64,000 nucleotides of DNA from Chryseobacterium sp. (GTDB lineage: Bacteria > Bacteroidota > Bacteroidia > Flavobacteriales > Weeksellaceae), in the NCBI RefSeq assembly GCF_019236175.1, contig NZ_JAFAJM010000024.1, positions 248,001-312,000 of the forward strand. The letters are read 5' to 3'. A program made the position numbers and the translations under genes. The notes beneath the pieces are model-generated. The model was not told the origin of the DNA. It ran no database searches and saw only the letters and a list, made by a program, of their open reading frames with translations. Each line of letters begins with the position of its first letter. Position 1 is the stretch's first letter. Positions 44,472-54,178 of the stretch are shown here, in pieces.

Positions 44472-45800
44472 ATGACATTTGGAATTGAGGCGGCAAGCTA
44501 TTATGTACCCGGTTTGTATTTAGAAATTAAGGATTTAGCTGAAAAAAGAGGTATAGAACCGGCAAAGCTGGAAAAAGGATTAGGTTTACATAAGATGGGG
44601 CTTCCCGATGTTCATGAAGATGCAGCTACATTTGCGGCTGAAGCACTCTTAAAGCTTATCAAAGATTATCAGATAGACCCAAGGGAAATTGCAAGAGTGT
44701 ATTTGGGAACCGAGAGCGCTCTGGATGCTGCCAAACCTACAGCATCTTATGCCGTACAAATGGTAGAAAAAGTATTGGAAGAAGAATTTGGACCAAGATG
44801 CTTTAAAAACTGTGATATGGTAGATCTTACTTTTGCATGTGTAGGAGGAGTGGATGCATTGCATAATTCTCTTGATTTTGTAAGAGTAAATCCGGATAAA
44901 AAAGCGGTGGTCATCGCCAGTGATTATGCAAAATATGAATTGGCTTCATCGGGAGAATATACCCAGGGAAGCGGAGCGGTTGCTTTACTGGTTTCATCAA
45001 AACCGGACCTGCTGGAAATTGAAAATAACTGGGGAATAGCTTCCGAAAGTGTTTTCGATTTTTTTAAACCCAGAAGATCTTATAAAAAAGAAGACCTGAA
45101 TAATGCACCTCAGGCTTATCCGGATACTATTGAGGTATTTACTGATGAACCTGTCTTTGACGGACAGTATTCCAACCAGTGTTATCAGGACCGGATCAGG
45201 GAAGCATATCAGCATTATAAAGAGATTACAGAAAAAACAAAACCTTATGAAAACTGGAAATATATTGTTTTCCACCTTCCGTATGCTTTCCACGGAAAAA
45301 GAATATTTACAGAGATCTATAGTATGGAGAATGAACTTCCCCATACGACCGCAGATGAACAGAAAACGGTGGCAAAATCAGAAAGTTATCTGAACCTGAT
45401 CAGTAATACAATAGAGAAAACGCAGAGGGCTTCTTCTGAAATAGGAAATATGTATACCGCCTCTATCTTTATGGCGCTTCTTTCTGCATTGCAGACTTCT
45501 TTCGATGACAACGAAGAGCTGTCAGGAAAAGAAATCGGATTTTTCGGATACGGAAGCGGTTCAAAATCAAAAGTATTTGCCGGAAAAATATCTGAGAACT
45601 GGAAGAAGGTAGCAGAAAAGTGGAACCTGTTTGAGCATCTTGGTAACAGAACTTCTATCAGTTTTGATACTTATGAAAAGTTACACAGAAAACAATTGTC
45701 TCAATCTGTCAATGCAGATTATAAGGGATTCGGACTTACTTCCATAGAGAAAGAATCTCCTGTTTTAGCCGGAGCAAGATATTATACTTATCAGGGATAA
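44472..45800 (+). CDS. Hydroxymethylglutaryl-CoA synthase family protein
   Basis: A 442-aa thiolase-fold condensing enzyme. The N-terminus GIEAASYYVPGLYLEIKDLA and the reactive Cys123 in LTFACVGGVDAL match the HMG-CoA synthase family, as does ASDYAKYELASSGEYTQGSGA. In Flavobacteriia this enzyme feeds the mevalonate pathway of isoprenoid synthesis, converting acetyl-CoA and acetoacetyl-CoA to HMG-CoA. No other mevalonate gene is adjacent. The gene has its own terminator. Confidence 0.9.
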   Translation: MTFGIEAASYYVPGLYLEIKDLAEKRGIEPAKLEKGLGLHKMGLPDVHEDAATFAAEALLKLIKDYQIDPREIARVYLGTESALDAAKPTASYAVQMVEKVLEEEFGPRCFKNCDMVDLTFACVGGVDALHNSLDFVRVNPDKKAVVIASDYAKYELASSGEYTQGSGAVALLVSSKPDLLEIENNWGIASESVFDFFKPRRSYKKEDLNNAPQAYPDTIEVFTDEPVFDGQYSNQCYQDRIREAYQHYKEITEKTKPYENWKYIVFHLPYAFHGKRIFTEIYSMENELPHTTADEQKTVAKSESYLNLISNTIEKTQRASSEIGNMYTASIFMALLSALQTSFDDNEELSGKEIGFFGYGSGSKSKVFAGKISENWKKVAEKWNLFEHLGNRTSISFDTYEKLHRKQLSQSVNADYKGFGLTSIEKESPVLAGARYYTYQG

Positions 45801-45820
45801 CATCCTTATGAGAAATTGCA

Positions 45821-45858
45821 TAAAGCATTCCAATTATTGGGATGCTTTATTTTTTTTG
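45821..45858 (+). terminator. Intrinsic terminator
   Basis: TAAAGCATTCCAA / TTGGGATGCTTTA stem (one wobble), a 3-nt loop and T8. Confidence 0.85.
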
Positions 45859-46158
45859 TCTTTTTTAGGTGGTTTTTTTGTTTTTTATGTATGTATTTTA
45901 CTGTTTTTATATTGAGATTATATAAAGTGAATGTTTGTTTTTTTTATCAGAAAGGTTGATTGTGTTATTTTTTTTTATTGATTGTATGAAATCAGTGTAA
46001 GATGAAGGAATTTTTAATGCTTGTTAATATTTTGTTAATGTGCTGTTGTTTTGAATTTTTTAAACTCTTTTTGTAAAAATACCAGTTGATGTAATGAAAT
46101 AGGATGATATAATTGAAATTAATACTTTTTAACTCATTGTTTTTCAGTCTTTTGTGTT
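45859..46158. other. AT-rich leader upstream of the SusC/SusD cluster
   Basis: About 300 bp of strongly AT-rich DNA with no reading frame or RNA recognised. It ends at the SusC promoter. Confidence 0.4.
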
Positions 46159-46189
46159 TTGCTATTTTTTGTTCTTATTAACATATTTG
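46159..46189 (+). promoter_or_regulatory. Promoter of the first SusC gene
   Basis: TTG at 46159-46161, a 20-bp spacer, then CATATTTG at 46182-46189 (one mismatch to TAnnTTTG). The same TTG-N20-CATATTTG arrangement precedes the second SusC gene. Confidence 0.5.
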
Positions 46190-46213
46190 TCATTGAATAT
46201 TAAAATATGTTAA
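46178..46213. repeat. Inverted repeat over the first SusC promoter/leader
   Basis: A perfect 11-bp inverted repeat, TTAACATATTT (46178-46188) and AAATATGTTAA (46203-46213), with a 14-bp spacer. The left arm overlaps the -7 box and the right arm ends 2 bp before the start codon. Confidence 0.7.
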
Positions 46214-46215
46214 AT

Positions 46216-49089
46216 ATGAATGTGAAATTACGGGTATTAAGTGCCGGAGTGCTGTTCTTTATAGGGCGGGCTTCCTATGCACAAAAAATTAAGAACGATA
46301 CTATTTCTAAAGAGAATAAGATTGATGAGGTATTCATTACCGGGGCTTATGGAATTAAAATAACTCCTGAGCAATCTACAGGTTCTCTTGTTAAAGTATC
46401 GGGAAGTATACTTGATAAACCATCTGCTGTTTCCGTTGATAATATTTTGCAGGGCACTGTAGCGGGATTAATGTCAAATGCCAACTCAGGGCAGCCAGGA
46501 GCATCAACCATTACATTGATTCGAGGAATATCTTCATTGACATCTGGAAATGACCCATTATATATTATTGATGGAGTTCCGGTTCAGTCAGGTGATATTT
46601 CCGGAGCATTAACAACTCAAAATGCTTTGTCATTAATCAACCCTGCTGATATCCAGGATGTTCAGGTGTTGAAAGATGGTGTTGCAACTGCTATTTATGG
46701 GTCAAGGGGAGCTAATGGAGTGATTTTAATTACGACAAAGTCAGGTAGGAAAGGTAAATCCAGCTTGCAGTTTGTCAGTGAGATAGGGACATCAAATGTT
46801 GCTTTTGATAAACTAAATTTATTAAATGCTCAAGAAAATGTAAACTATTTAGGTCAGGCATTGTATAATAGGTACCCCAATACAGATCCTATAAAGGGTT
46901 TTGTTAATCTTAATAGTGCTATTGCCTATGCTAAATCTGATATTTTGGAGTGGGATGGAGTGACAGACACTGATTGGAGAAAATTAACAAGAAGAAATTC
47001 TCCGATAATGAATCGATATAATTTAAGTTATTCCGGAGGCTTTAAAGATTTTACTTTATATGCCTCATTAGGATATTTAAAACAGGAAGGATTATCATAT
47101 GATGCAATTTTTGACAGGTATACAGGAGCAATTAAAGCAAACTGGAAAGCTACAGATAGATTAAATATTACTTTTTCAACAAACTTGTCAAGAACGATAC
47201 AGGCCGGACCATCTGATGCTTCATCTTTTTCGAACCCTGTTTTCTCAGGAACTCTTCTTTCTCCTACGCAAAATCCTTATTTGAGTGATGGAAATTATAA
47301 CCTAAACCTGATTTATTTAAGCCCTCAGTTTAATCCACTTGCATTAACAGGGACTAATGTAACCAAGGGAGCATTTGATAAAATATTGACCTCTATAAAT
47401 GTTGATTACAAAATTTTTCCTTATTTAACTTTTAATTCCAATTTTGGTATTGATAATACTTCAGGAGATGAATTTACTTATTGGAATCCGGATTTTGGAG
47501 ACGGATATGAACCTTCTAATGCAAATGGTAATGGATATTATTATAAGAGTATAAGGAATTTTTTTACTTGGAACTGGTATAACTTTTTAAACTTTAACAA
47601 GACATTTGCTGGAATACATGATATTTCCGCATCGCTAGGGATAGAATCTACAAAGAGAACATCAGAATATAACACATTTTCAAAAAGAGGATTTCCAGCA
47701 GGTACGAGAATTAAATATGCCGATGCTGCAGCTAATGTTACCGGAGCAACAGGTAGCACTGAGGCATGGACGCTTGTAGGCTATATTGCAAGAGCCTCAT
47801 ATACTTATAATAAGTTTGCAACCATTACTGGGTCTGCAAGAAGAGATTCTTATTCAGGATATACAAAAGCAGGGAATTTTTTTGGGGTAGGAGTTAGCTT
47901 TGATTTAGGAAAAATGAATTTCTTACCGTCTTATATTAATTCATTGAAACTTAGAGCAAGTTATGGAGAAAATGGTAATCAGGCGGTATCTCCATATGCT
48001 AAATATCCACAATATACTTTAGTTGGAAATTATCTTCAGACCAATGCAGGATATATCTTAACCCCGGGCGCACCTGATGGATTATTATGGGAAAAATCTA
48101 AAAAAAGAAATATTGGATTAGATTTCTCATTAGGAACAATAGGAAGTATTTATGGTACTTTTGATGTATATTCTAATATTAACCCTGATCAGGTGTATAA
48201 TGTGCCAATTTCTCCTTCTACAGGATTTAGTTCAATCATCAGAAATCAGTCGGAGGTAAAGTCTAATGGTTTTGAAGCTTTATTAGGCTACAGAAAAAGT
48301 TCAGAGTCAATTACTTGGGATATCAAAGTGAATTATTCTTATAATAATTCCAAGGTAACATATATAAAAGGAGACTCTACTCCTACTGTTATTGACGGAT
48401 TGAAAGCATTTTTTCCTGGCCATAACCCAACTGAGTATTATACAAGATTATGGGCAGGGGTAGACCCTTCAAATGGGGATCCGTTGTGGTATACGGACGC
48501 ATCAAGAACTGCGACTACAAATGATATGAATAAAGCACAATTATCATTTACCGGTCAGAAAGCTTTACCTACGCACATCGCCAGTCTAATCAATGAATTT
48601 ACTTATAAAGGTGCAAAACTGTCATTTATGATAACTTATCAGGGGGAGTACTCTGTATGGGACAGTTGGGGATTCATATATGAGTCAGATGGGAAATATC
48701 CGACGGTGAATACAACACCGGAATCTTTGTACGATTCCTGGAGTCCTTCTAATCCTAATGCCTCAAGACCTAAACAAATATATGAAGGTAACAGATCTTC
48801 CAATGCAAATTCAACAAGATATTTATATAAAGGTGATAATATCCGGTTAAGAAATGTTGAATTAGGGTATACATTTAAAGGTTCTGAGCTTAATATCTCC
48901 GGCGTTAAAGGAATCTACGCTTACGTAAGAGGTGTTAATTTGTATACGTATGCGTTCGATAACAAGTTACGTTTTGATCCGGAGGCTAATTCAAGAGCCT
49001 TTAAGTACACGGTGTCGAACTTAGGCGTTTTTGATATGACTCAACTCAATATGAGACAGTTTATTTTCGGTATTCAGGTTGATTTCTAA
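46216..49089 (+). CDS. SusC/RagA-family TonB-linked outer membrane protein (first)
   Basis: A 957-aa nutrient importer of the outer membrane. The signal peptide (MNVKLRVLSAGVLFF ... SYAQ) is followed directly by the plug (about 30-170; VDNILQGTVAGLMS, LIRGISSLTSGNDPLYIIDG) and a TonB-dependent barrel ending in VDF. The usual N-terminal regulatory-like domain is absent. I chose the ATG at 46216 because the paralog shares exactly this N-terminus. It works with the SusD lipoprotein 18 bp downstream. Codon use is notably more AT-rich than in the second SusC. Substrate unknown. Confidence 0.92.
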   Translation: MNVKLRVLSAGVLFFIGRASYAQKIKNDTISKENKIDEVFITGAYGIKITPEQSTGSLVKVSGSILDKPSAVSVDNILQGTVAGLMSNANSGQPGASTITLIRGISSLTSGNDPLYIIDGVPVQSGDISGALTTQNALSLINPADIQDVQVLKDGVATAIYGSRGANGVILITTKSGRKGKSSLQFVSEIGTSNVAFDKLNLLNAQENVNYLGQALYNRYPNTDPIKGFVNLNSAIAYAKSDILEWDGVTDTDWRKLTRRNSPIMNRYNLSYSGGFKDFTLYASLGYLKQEGLSYDAIFDRYTGAIKANWKATDRLNITFSTNLSRTIQAGPSDASSFSNPVFSGTLLSPTQNPYLSDGNYNLNLIYLSPQFNPLALTGTNVTKGAFDKILTSINVDYKIFPYLTFNSNFGIDNTSGDEFTYWNPDFGDGYEPSNANGNGYYYKSIRNFFTWNWYNFLNFNKTFAGIHDISASLGIESTKRTSEYNTFSKRGFPAGTRIKYADAAANVTGATGSTEAWTLVGYIARASYTYNKFATITGSARRDSYSGYTKAGNFFGVGVSFDLGKMNFLPSYINSLKLRASYGENGNQAVSPYAKYPQYTLVGNYLQTNAGYILTPGAPDGLLWEKSKKRNIGLDFSLGTIGSIYGTFDVYSNINPDQVYNVPISPSTGFSSIIRNQSEVKSNGFEALLGYRKSSESITWDIKVNYSYNNSKVTYIKGDSTPTVIDGLKAFFPGHNPTEYYTRLWAGVDPSNGDPLWYTDASRTATTNDMNKAQLSFTGQKALPTHIASLINEFTYKGAKLSFMITYQGEYSVWDSWGFIYESDGKYPTVNTTPESLYDSWSPSNPNASRPKQIYEGNRSSNANSTRYLYKGDNIRLRNVELGYTFKGSELNISGVKGIYAYVRGVNLYTYAFDNKLRFDPEANSRAFKYTVSNLGVFDMTQLNMRQFIFGIQVDF

Positions 49090-49107
49090 TAATTTAAATT
49101 TAAAAAA

Positions 49108-50544
49108 ATGGAAAAAATAAAAATCTTATTAATAATATTAACAGGACTTGCGGTAAGTTCTTGTAAAAGTGAATTTTCAGAAGAGTTGCCGCCGGTTACG
49201 CTTCCTTTGGATCAGGCAATTACCAATGAGAAGGTATTAAATACGGCTGTAAATGGATTATATGGATTATATCAGACATATTATGATCAATCTAGTGAAT
49301 CCCTTAATTCTTATGGAGCTCTGATTCCTACTTTGCAGGAATTACTTGGAGATAATGCTTTCGTAGTATTAATACACTCTAACAGATTTTCTGCAACAAA
49401 AGATCCCAATCTTACTTTTTATACCCAGAACAGTGATGATATAGCAACAGTATGGAGAACTTTATATAGAATTATTGGTAATGCTAACTTTGTACTTAAC
49501 TATGAAGGAAAAATTACTGATGATCCGAATACGCCGGGTACGCCGGAGAATCAATTTGGTCAGGCTTACGCGGTAAGAGCTATGGCTTATTTTACATTGG
49601 TAACATTATTTAGTGACAACCTGAATAGCTCAAATCCTGACGTTGGAGTTCCTATGCCTTTAAAGTTTAAACCGGGAACAAATCTTCCACGATCCAGTGT
49701 GAAACAGGTCTATGATCAGATATTTACTGATTTAACAAGTGCAAGCACCAGAATTGGGACAGGTAACGGCAATAAAAAGTTTAATGCAGCGGCAATAGAT
49801 ATGTTATTCTCAAGATATTACTTGGCCATTAAAAACTATGCCCAGGCTAATACCTATGCTCAGAAAGTTCTTGACAATACAGCCTATACTTTATTACCTT
49901 CTTCAGGTGTTGCAGATTTTTTTTCTGTAGGAGGAGAAAATAATAATGAAATTATTTTCCAGATAGATTATAATGCACTGGATTTACCGGGAGACAATGA
50001 TGGTATTACGGCTACATGGTCATCAGTAGGAAGGTATAAACAAAATTTTGCTACTCAGGCATTCTTTAGTAAACTGGGACCAAAAGATGTAAGAAGAGGT
50101 ACTTGGTATAGAAATACAGGCTACGTTCAAACGCTGAATGATGATCCTAAACCTATAGATGTGATGAAGTATACTGTAACAGATAGAGATATTGTTGTAA
50201 TAAGAAAAACAGAAGCCGTATTTAATCAGTTAGAGGCTTTATATTATACCAATCCTGCGGATGCTTTATTCAAGTTAAATGCTTGGATGAAAGCAAACAG
50301 AGATACTGATTATGCTTATGTGGGCACAGGGATAGATTTATTAAAGGAAATTTTAATACAGAAGAATCTTGAAATGTTTTTGGAGGGTTTCAGATATAGT
50401 GATTTAAAAAGAAATGGGTTAGGCTTTAAAAACCCTCAAACTCAGGTAGAGCTTACCCCATCTATGGTCCAGTTTAAAGCCTTTCCGGTATCTCAAACTG
50501 AACTAAATACTAATACATTGTTATCTCAATATCCTGGTTATTAA
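49108..50544 (+). CDS. SusD/RagB-family lipoprotein (first)
   Basis: A 478-aa surface lipoprotein with lipobox AVSSC (Cys19). It has the SusD signature segments: YAVRAMAYFTLVTLF (TPR-like helices) and the C-terminal GFRYSDLKRNG. It forms the lid over the SusC barrel and captures substrate. It is co-transcribed with the first SusC gene and closed by a terminator. No glycosidase, peptidase or sigma/anti-sigma regulator accompanies the pair, so the substrate cannot be guessed. Confidence 0.92.
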   Translation: MEKIKILLIILTGLAVSSCKSEFSEELPPVTLPLDQAITNEKVLNTAVNGLYGLYQTYYDQSSESLNSYGALIPTLQELLGDNAFVVLIHSNRFSATKDPNLTFYTQNSDDIATVWRTLYRIIGNANFVLNYEGKITDDPNTPGTPENQFGQAYAVRAMAYFTLVTLFSDNLNSSNPDVGVPMPLKFKPGTNLPRSSVKQVYDQIFTDLTSASTRIGTGNGNKKFNAAAIDMLFSRYYLAIKNYAQANTYAQKVLDNTAYTLLPSSGVADFFSVGGENNNEIIFQIDYNALDLPGDNDGITATWSSVGRYKQNFATQAFFSKLGPKDVRRGTWYRNTGYVQTLNDDPKPIDVMKYTVTDRDIVVIRKTEAVFNQLEALYYTNPADALFKLNAWMKANRDTDYAYVGTGIDLLKEILIQKNLEMFLEGFRYSDLKRNGLGFKNPQTQVELTPSMVQFKAFPVSQTELNTNTLLSQYPGY

Positions 50545-50570
50545 GAAATAGAGTTTTATAATTGTTTCAG

Positions 50571-50597
50571 AGGCTGCCTTTTAGGCAGCTTTTTTTA
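50571..50597 (+). terminator. Intrinsic terminator after the first SusD
   Basis: A GCTGCC / GGCAGC stem with a 5-nt loop and T7. Confidence 0.75.
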
Positions 50598-51172
50598 TGG
50601 GCTTATGTTTCGGTATTTCGGGAAGCGTGATTAAAAATATATAATCCGTTTTTATTAAAAAGAAGGGATAATTTTCAAAATGCGATAGGTTGATATTTTT
50701 TATAATTTTTTAAGTCTTAATTTTATTAAATTCTTAATTATTGTTTAAAATGTCTGAAACCCCTTTCAATACTGGGTTTTTTTATAATTATCACGTTTTC
50801 AGATGTGAAATTATTTTTTTTGAAAGGCTTGAGGATTTTTCTAGTGAATGATGTTTTTTATGGTTTTATTAAGTATTTTTAGGTAAAATATGTAGAATTT
50901 TTATCGCATTTACTATTTTGATTGAAATATAACATGTTGATTTTAATTAATATTTTAAATCATATTTGATTTAATGGTTAATATTTTTCGTTAAAATTAA
51001 TTATTTAATTAATGAATGCTGTTTTTTTAACCGGGCTGTTTTTTCGATAAAAAATTTTATTTGGCGATTTTACTATGTATATTTTTGTTAAAAAAAGTGT
51101 TTTAGGTGTATTTTTTACATTTTTTATGTTTTTATTTTAAATTTAATTTATTAACCGATTTGTTTTTTAAAA
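50598..51172. other. Long AT-rich gap between the SusC/SusD pairs
   Basis: About 575 bp with very high AT content and no credible reading frame. A weak hairpin (AAACCC / GGGTTT, then T run) at 50757-50783 could be a second terminator. No ncRNA is recognised. Confidence 0.4.
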
Positions 51173-51203
51173 TTGAGAATATTAATATTTATTAACATAT
51201 TTG
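51173..51203 (+). promoter_or_regulatory. Promoter of the second SusC gene
   Basis: TTG at 51173-51175, a 20-bp spacer, then CATATTTG at 51196-51203, the same as for the first SusC. The start codon at 51232 is 28 bp further. Confidence 0.5.
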
Positions 51204-51230
51204 CTTATTGAAAATATTAAAATCTGTTAA
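51192..51230. repeat. Inverted repeat over the second SusC promoter/leader
   Basis: TTAACATATTT (51192-51202) and AAATCTGTTAA (51220-51230): 10 of 11 pairs with a 17-bp spacer. It sits in the same place as the repeat before the first SusC gene. Confidence 0.6.
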
Positions 51231-51231
51231 T

Positions 51232-54156
51232 ATGAATGTGAAATTACGTGTATTAAGTGCAGGAGCACTGTTTTTTTTAGGACAGGTTTCCTATGCACAA
51301 AAGGCCAAAAAGGACACTGCAACTACTCAGATTGACGAAGTAGTAATGGTAGGGTTTGGTCAAAAAAAGACAGTAAAGGAACTTACGGGAGCAGTAGGAA
51401 CTGTTTCAGGAAAAACATTAGCCCAGAGTTCTTCATCTGCCTCAATTGAAAGAGCCTTAGCAGGAACAATTGCTGGTGTTCAAACAGGAGCAGCATCAGG
51501 ACAGCCTGGAGGATTTGCCTCTATTCGTGTAAGAGGGGTGAGCTCAATCAACGGTAATAATAACCCGATCATCATCATGGACGGAGTTAGAATTAACCAG
51601 GGAGATTTGACTCAAAACTCTACAACAGCGAATATCCTTGCTAACTTAAATAGCTCAGACTTTGAAAGTGTTACCATCTTAAAAGATGCTGTATCTACAG
51701 CGATCTATGGAGCTGATGCAGGGGCAGGGGTTGTTATTATTACAACCAAAAAAGGGACTAAAGGAAAACCTAGGTTCAATTTAAGCTTTGAACAAGGTGT
51801 TGCGTATACGGCAATTAAAATGCCAAAAGGACTAAGTACGCAGGAATGGAAAGATTTAATGGCGGTTCAGCTGGCCAATAACCCATCAAGAGTAGCTGCC
51901 AATCCGGGATTAACCGCAGCAATGGTACCAAGCTTAGCTCTTAATGGTAATTTTGGTGGTCTATACCAATATATCTATTCTCAGGATCAGGATACAGACT
52001 GGTTAAACGCAATCCAGAATAAAGGAGGTGGACATTTCCAGACTTTTAACGGTTCCATTGCCGGAGGAAATGATAAAATGTCTTACTACTCTTCATTAGG
52101 ATACTATGATCAGAACAGTATTGTGAGAAACTCATACTTCAAAAGAGTTTCCAATACCAACCGTATCGAGTATAAAGCAACGGATAAATTTACCCTTTCA
52201 ACGGATATCCAGTTGTCTTATTCAGAGATCAGTACGCTGAATACAGGGGGAGCATTCTCAAACCCGATGATTGCTTACCTGTTCAACTATCCTATCGATC
52301 CGGTATATAACCCGGACGGAAGCTACAACCTGGGAGAGCAGGGAAGTCTTTCCAATGGACTATTCAACTCTGCATTCCTACAGACTGTAAACTATCAGAA
52401 AGCAAAAACAGCAAGAGCTTTTGCTAACCTTCAGGCTGAATATAAAATCTTAAACAATCTAACATACAGATTCGTTTTTGCACCTGAATACATCAACATC
52501 GAGGAAGATTCTTATAACTCTCCTCTACATGGTGACGGATACAACTACAAAGGAAGATTGTACTCTTATGATACAAGATATTTCAACTTCAACGTACAGA
52601 ATATCTTATCCTATAACACAACTTTCGGAGATAAGCATAACTTCAATGCCAGTGCAATCCAGGAAGCGTATTCCAGCCAGCAAAGAACAATCGGAGGGGG
52701 GGCAAGTACTGTAGGTGCTCCTTTCTTGAGAACATTAGACAGTTTTGTAACTCCAATTGCAACAATTGGAAACAGATATAAAAACTCGAGAGCGGGATAT
52801 GCTTTAACAGCTCACTATGACTATGATAAGTTATTATTGTTAGATGCTTCCTTAAGAAGAGATAAGTTATCTAACTTCTGGCCTGGACAAAAAGCAGGTA
52901 CTTTCTGGTCAGTTGGAGCAGGAGTAGATTTAGCAAGATTAGATGTATTGAAATCTTCTAAGACTATTTCTCAAATGAAGTTTATCATTTCATACGGTCA
53001 GGTAGGAAACCAGCTGCCTAACTATATGACTCCATATACGCTTTACAGATATACAACCAACTATGATGATAATGCAGGAGCATCTATTATCAATGTTGAT
53101 AATCCAAACTTAAGCTGGGAAAAAGTAAATCCGTTTAACGTTGGATTGGATGTAGGATTATGGAATAATAATTTAACGATCAGCGCAGCGTACTACAACA
53201 AAAAGACAAAATCTTTAGCGACGTTTGTACCACTTTCTCCTTCTCAGGGAGGTTTATCTGAAACATCTCCTGGGGGAGGTACCGTTTCAAGTGCAAGAAT
53301 CGAGAACGTTGGAGATATGGTGAACAAAGGATTTGAATTAACAATCAATGCTAATATCATCAATAATCCTGACGGATTCAGCTGGAAATTAGGCGTAAAC
53401 GGAACATTTAACAAGAATGAGATTACAAGCCTTTACGGAGGATCTGATGTAATTTCAGGAACGAATATCTTAAGAGTAGGAGAGGCAGTGAACTCTTTCT
53501 ATATGAGAAAATGGGCAGGAGTGGATCCTTCTAACGGTAACCCGCTATGGTATATCAACGGAGTAGACGGAGCTACTACTTCAGATTACAACCAGGCGCA
53601 AAGAGCTGTTCAGGGAACCAGAATGCCTAAGTTCTTCGGTGGAGCTAATACACAGTTAGCTTACAAAGGATTTACAATAGATGCACAGATGAGTTTTGGA
53701 TTTGGAAACAAAATCTATGATTCTTGGGCAAACTACCTATTCAGTGACGGACAATATACTTCCAACTATCCTGGATACGGAGCACAGTTAGATTACTGGA
53801 CCCCTAACAACCCTAACGCTCTGAATCCAAAACCTATCGAAGGTGGAAACAGAGGAACAGGAACTACAAGAGCTAACTCAGCATCTTCAAGATTCCTATA
53901 CAAAGGTGATTACTGGAGATTAAGAACTTTAAAAGTAGCATACAACTTTAAAGGAGATCTTTTAAGAGGTACAGGTTTGAATAACGTAGAAATCTATTTA
54001 TTAGGAAATAATATCTGGACAAGCTTATCAGATAAGCATCTTCAGTACGATCCGGATCTTCAGTTAGGAGGAACATCTACCGCTTTAGGGGGAACATCCA
54101 ACTTGGATTTACCGGCATTGAAAACGTACAGTTTAGGTGTTAACTTAACTTTCTAA
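51232..54156 (+). CDS. SusC/RagA-family TonB-linked outer membrane protein (second)
   Basis: A 974-aa paralog of the first SusC. The signal peptide MNVKLRVLSAGALFF ... SYAQ is followed by a plug domain (IERALAGTIAGVQTGAASG, RVRGVSSINGNNNPIIIMDG) and a barrel ending in LTF. It has no regulatory-like N-terminal domain. The middle and end are rich in C-ending codons (AAC, TAC, ATC, TTC), which suggests a highly expressed gene. The start at 51232 matches the first paralog; the upstream Met at 51208 overlaps the leader. Confidence 0.92.
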   Translation: MNVKLRVLSAGALFFLGQVSYAQKAKKDTATTQIDEVVMVGFGQKKTVKELTGAVGTVSGKTLAQSSSSASIERALAGTIAGVQTGAASGQPGGFASIRVRGVSSINGNNNPIIIMDGVRINQGDLTQNSTTANILANLNSSDFESVTILKDAVSTAIYGADAGAGVVIITTKKGTKGKPRFNLSFEQGVAYTAIKMPKGLSTQEWKDLMAVQLANNPSRVAANPGLTAAMVPSLALNGNFGGLYQYIYSQDQDTDWLNAIQNKGGGHFQTFNGSIAGGNDKMSYYSSLGYYDQNSIVRNSYFKRVSNTNRIEYKATDKFTLSTDIQLSYSEISTLNTGGAFSNPMIAYLFNYPIDPVYNPDGSYNLGEQGSLSNGLFNSAFLQTVNYQKAKTARAFANLQAEYKILNNLTYRFVFAPEYINIEEDSYNSPLHGDGYNYKGRLYSYDTRYFNFNVQNILSYNTTFGDKHNFNASAIQEAYSSQQRTIGGGASTVGAPFLRTLDSFVTPIATIGNRYKNSRAGYALTAHYDYDKLLLLDASLRRDKLSNFWPGQKAGTFWSVGAGVDLARLDVLKSSKTISQMKFIISYGQVGNQLPNYMTPYTLYRYTTNYDDNAGASIINVDNPNLSWEKVNPFNVGLDVGLWNNNLTISAAYYNKKTKSLATFVPLSPSQGGLSETSPGGGTVSSARIENVGDMVNKGFELTINANIINNPDGFSWKLGVNGTFNKNEITSLYGGSDVISGTNILRVGEAVNSFYMRKWAGVDPSNGNPLWYINGVDGATTSDYNQAQRAVQGTRMPKFFGGANTQLAYKGFTIDAQMSFGFGNKIYDSWANYLFSDGQYTSNYPGYGAQLDYWTPNNPNALNPKPIEGGNRGTGTTRANSASSRFLYKGDYWRLRTLKVAYNFKGDLLRGTGLNNVEIYLLGNNIWTSLSDKHLQYDPDLQLGGTSTALGGTSNLDLPALKTYSLGVNLTF

Positions 54157-54178
54157 TGTAAATTTTAAATCAAAAAAA

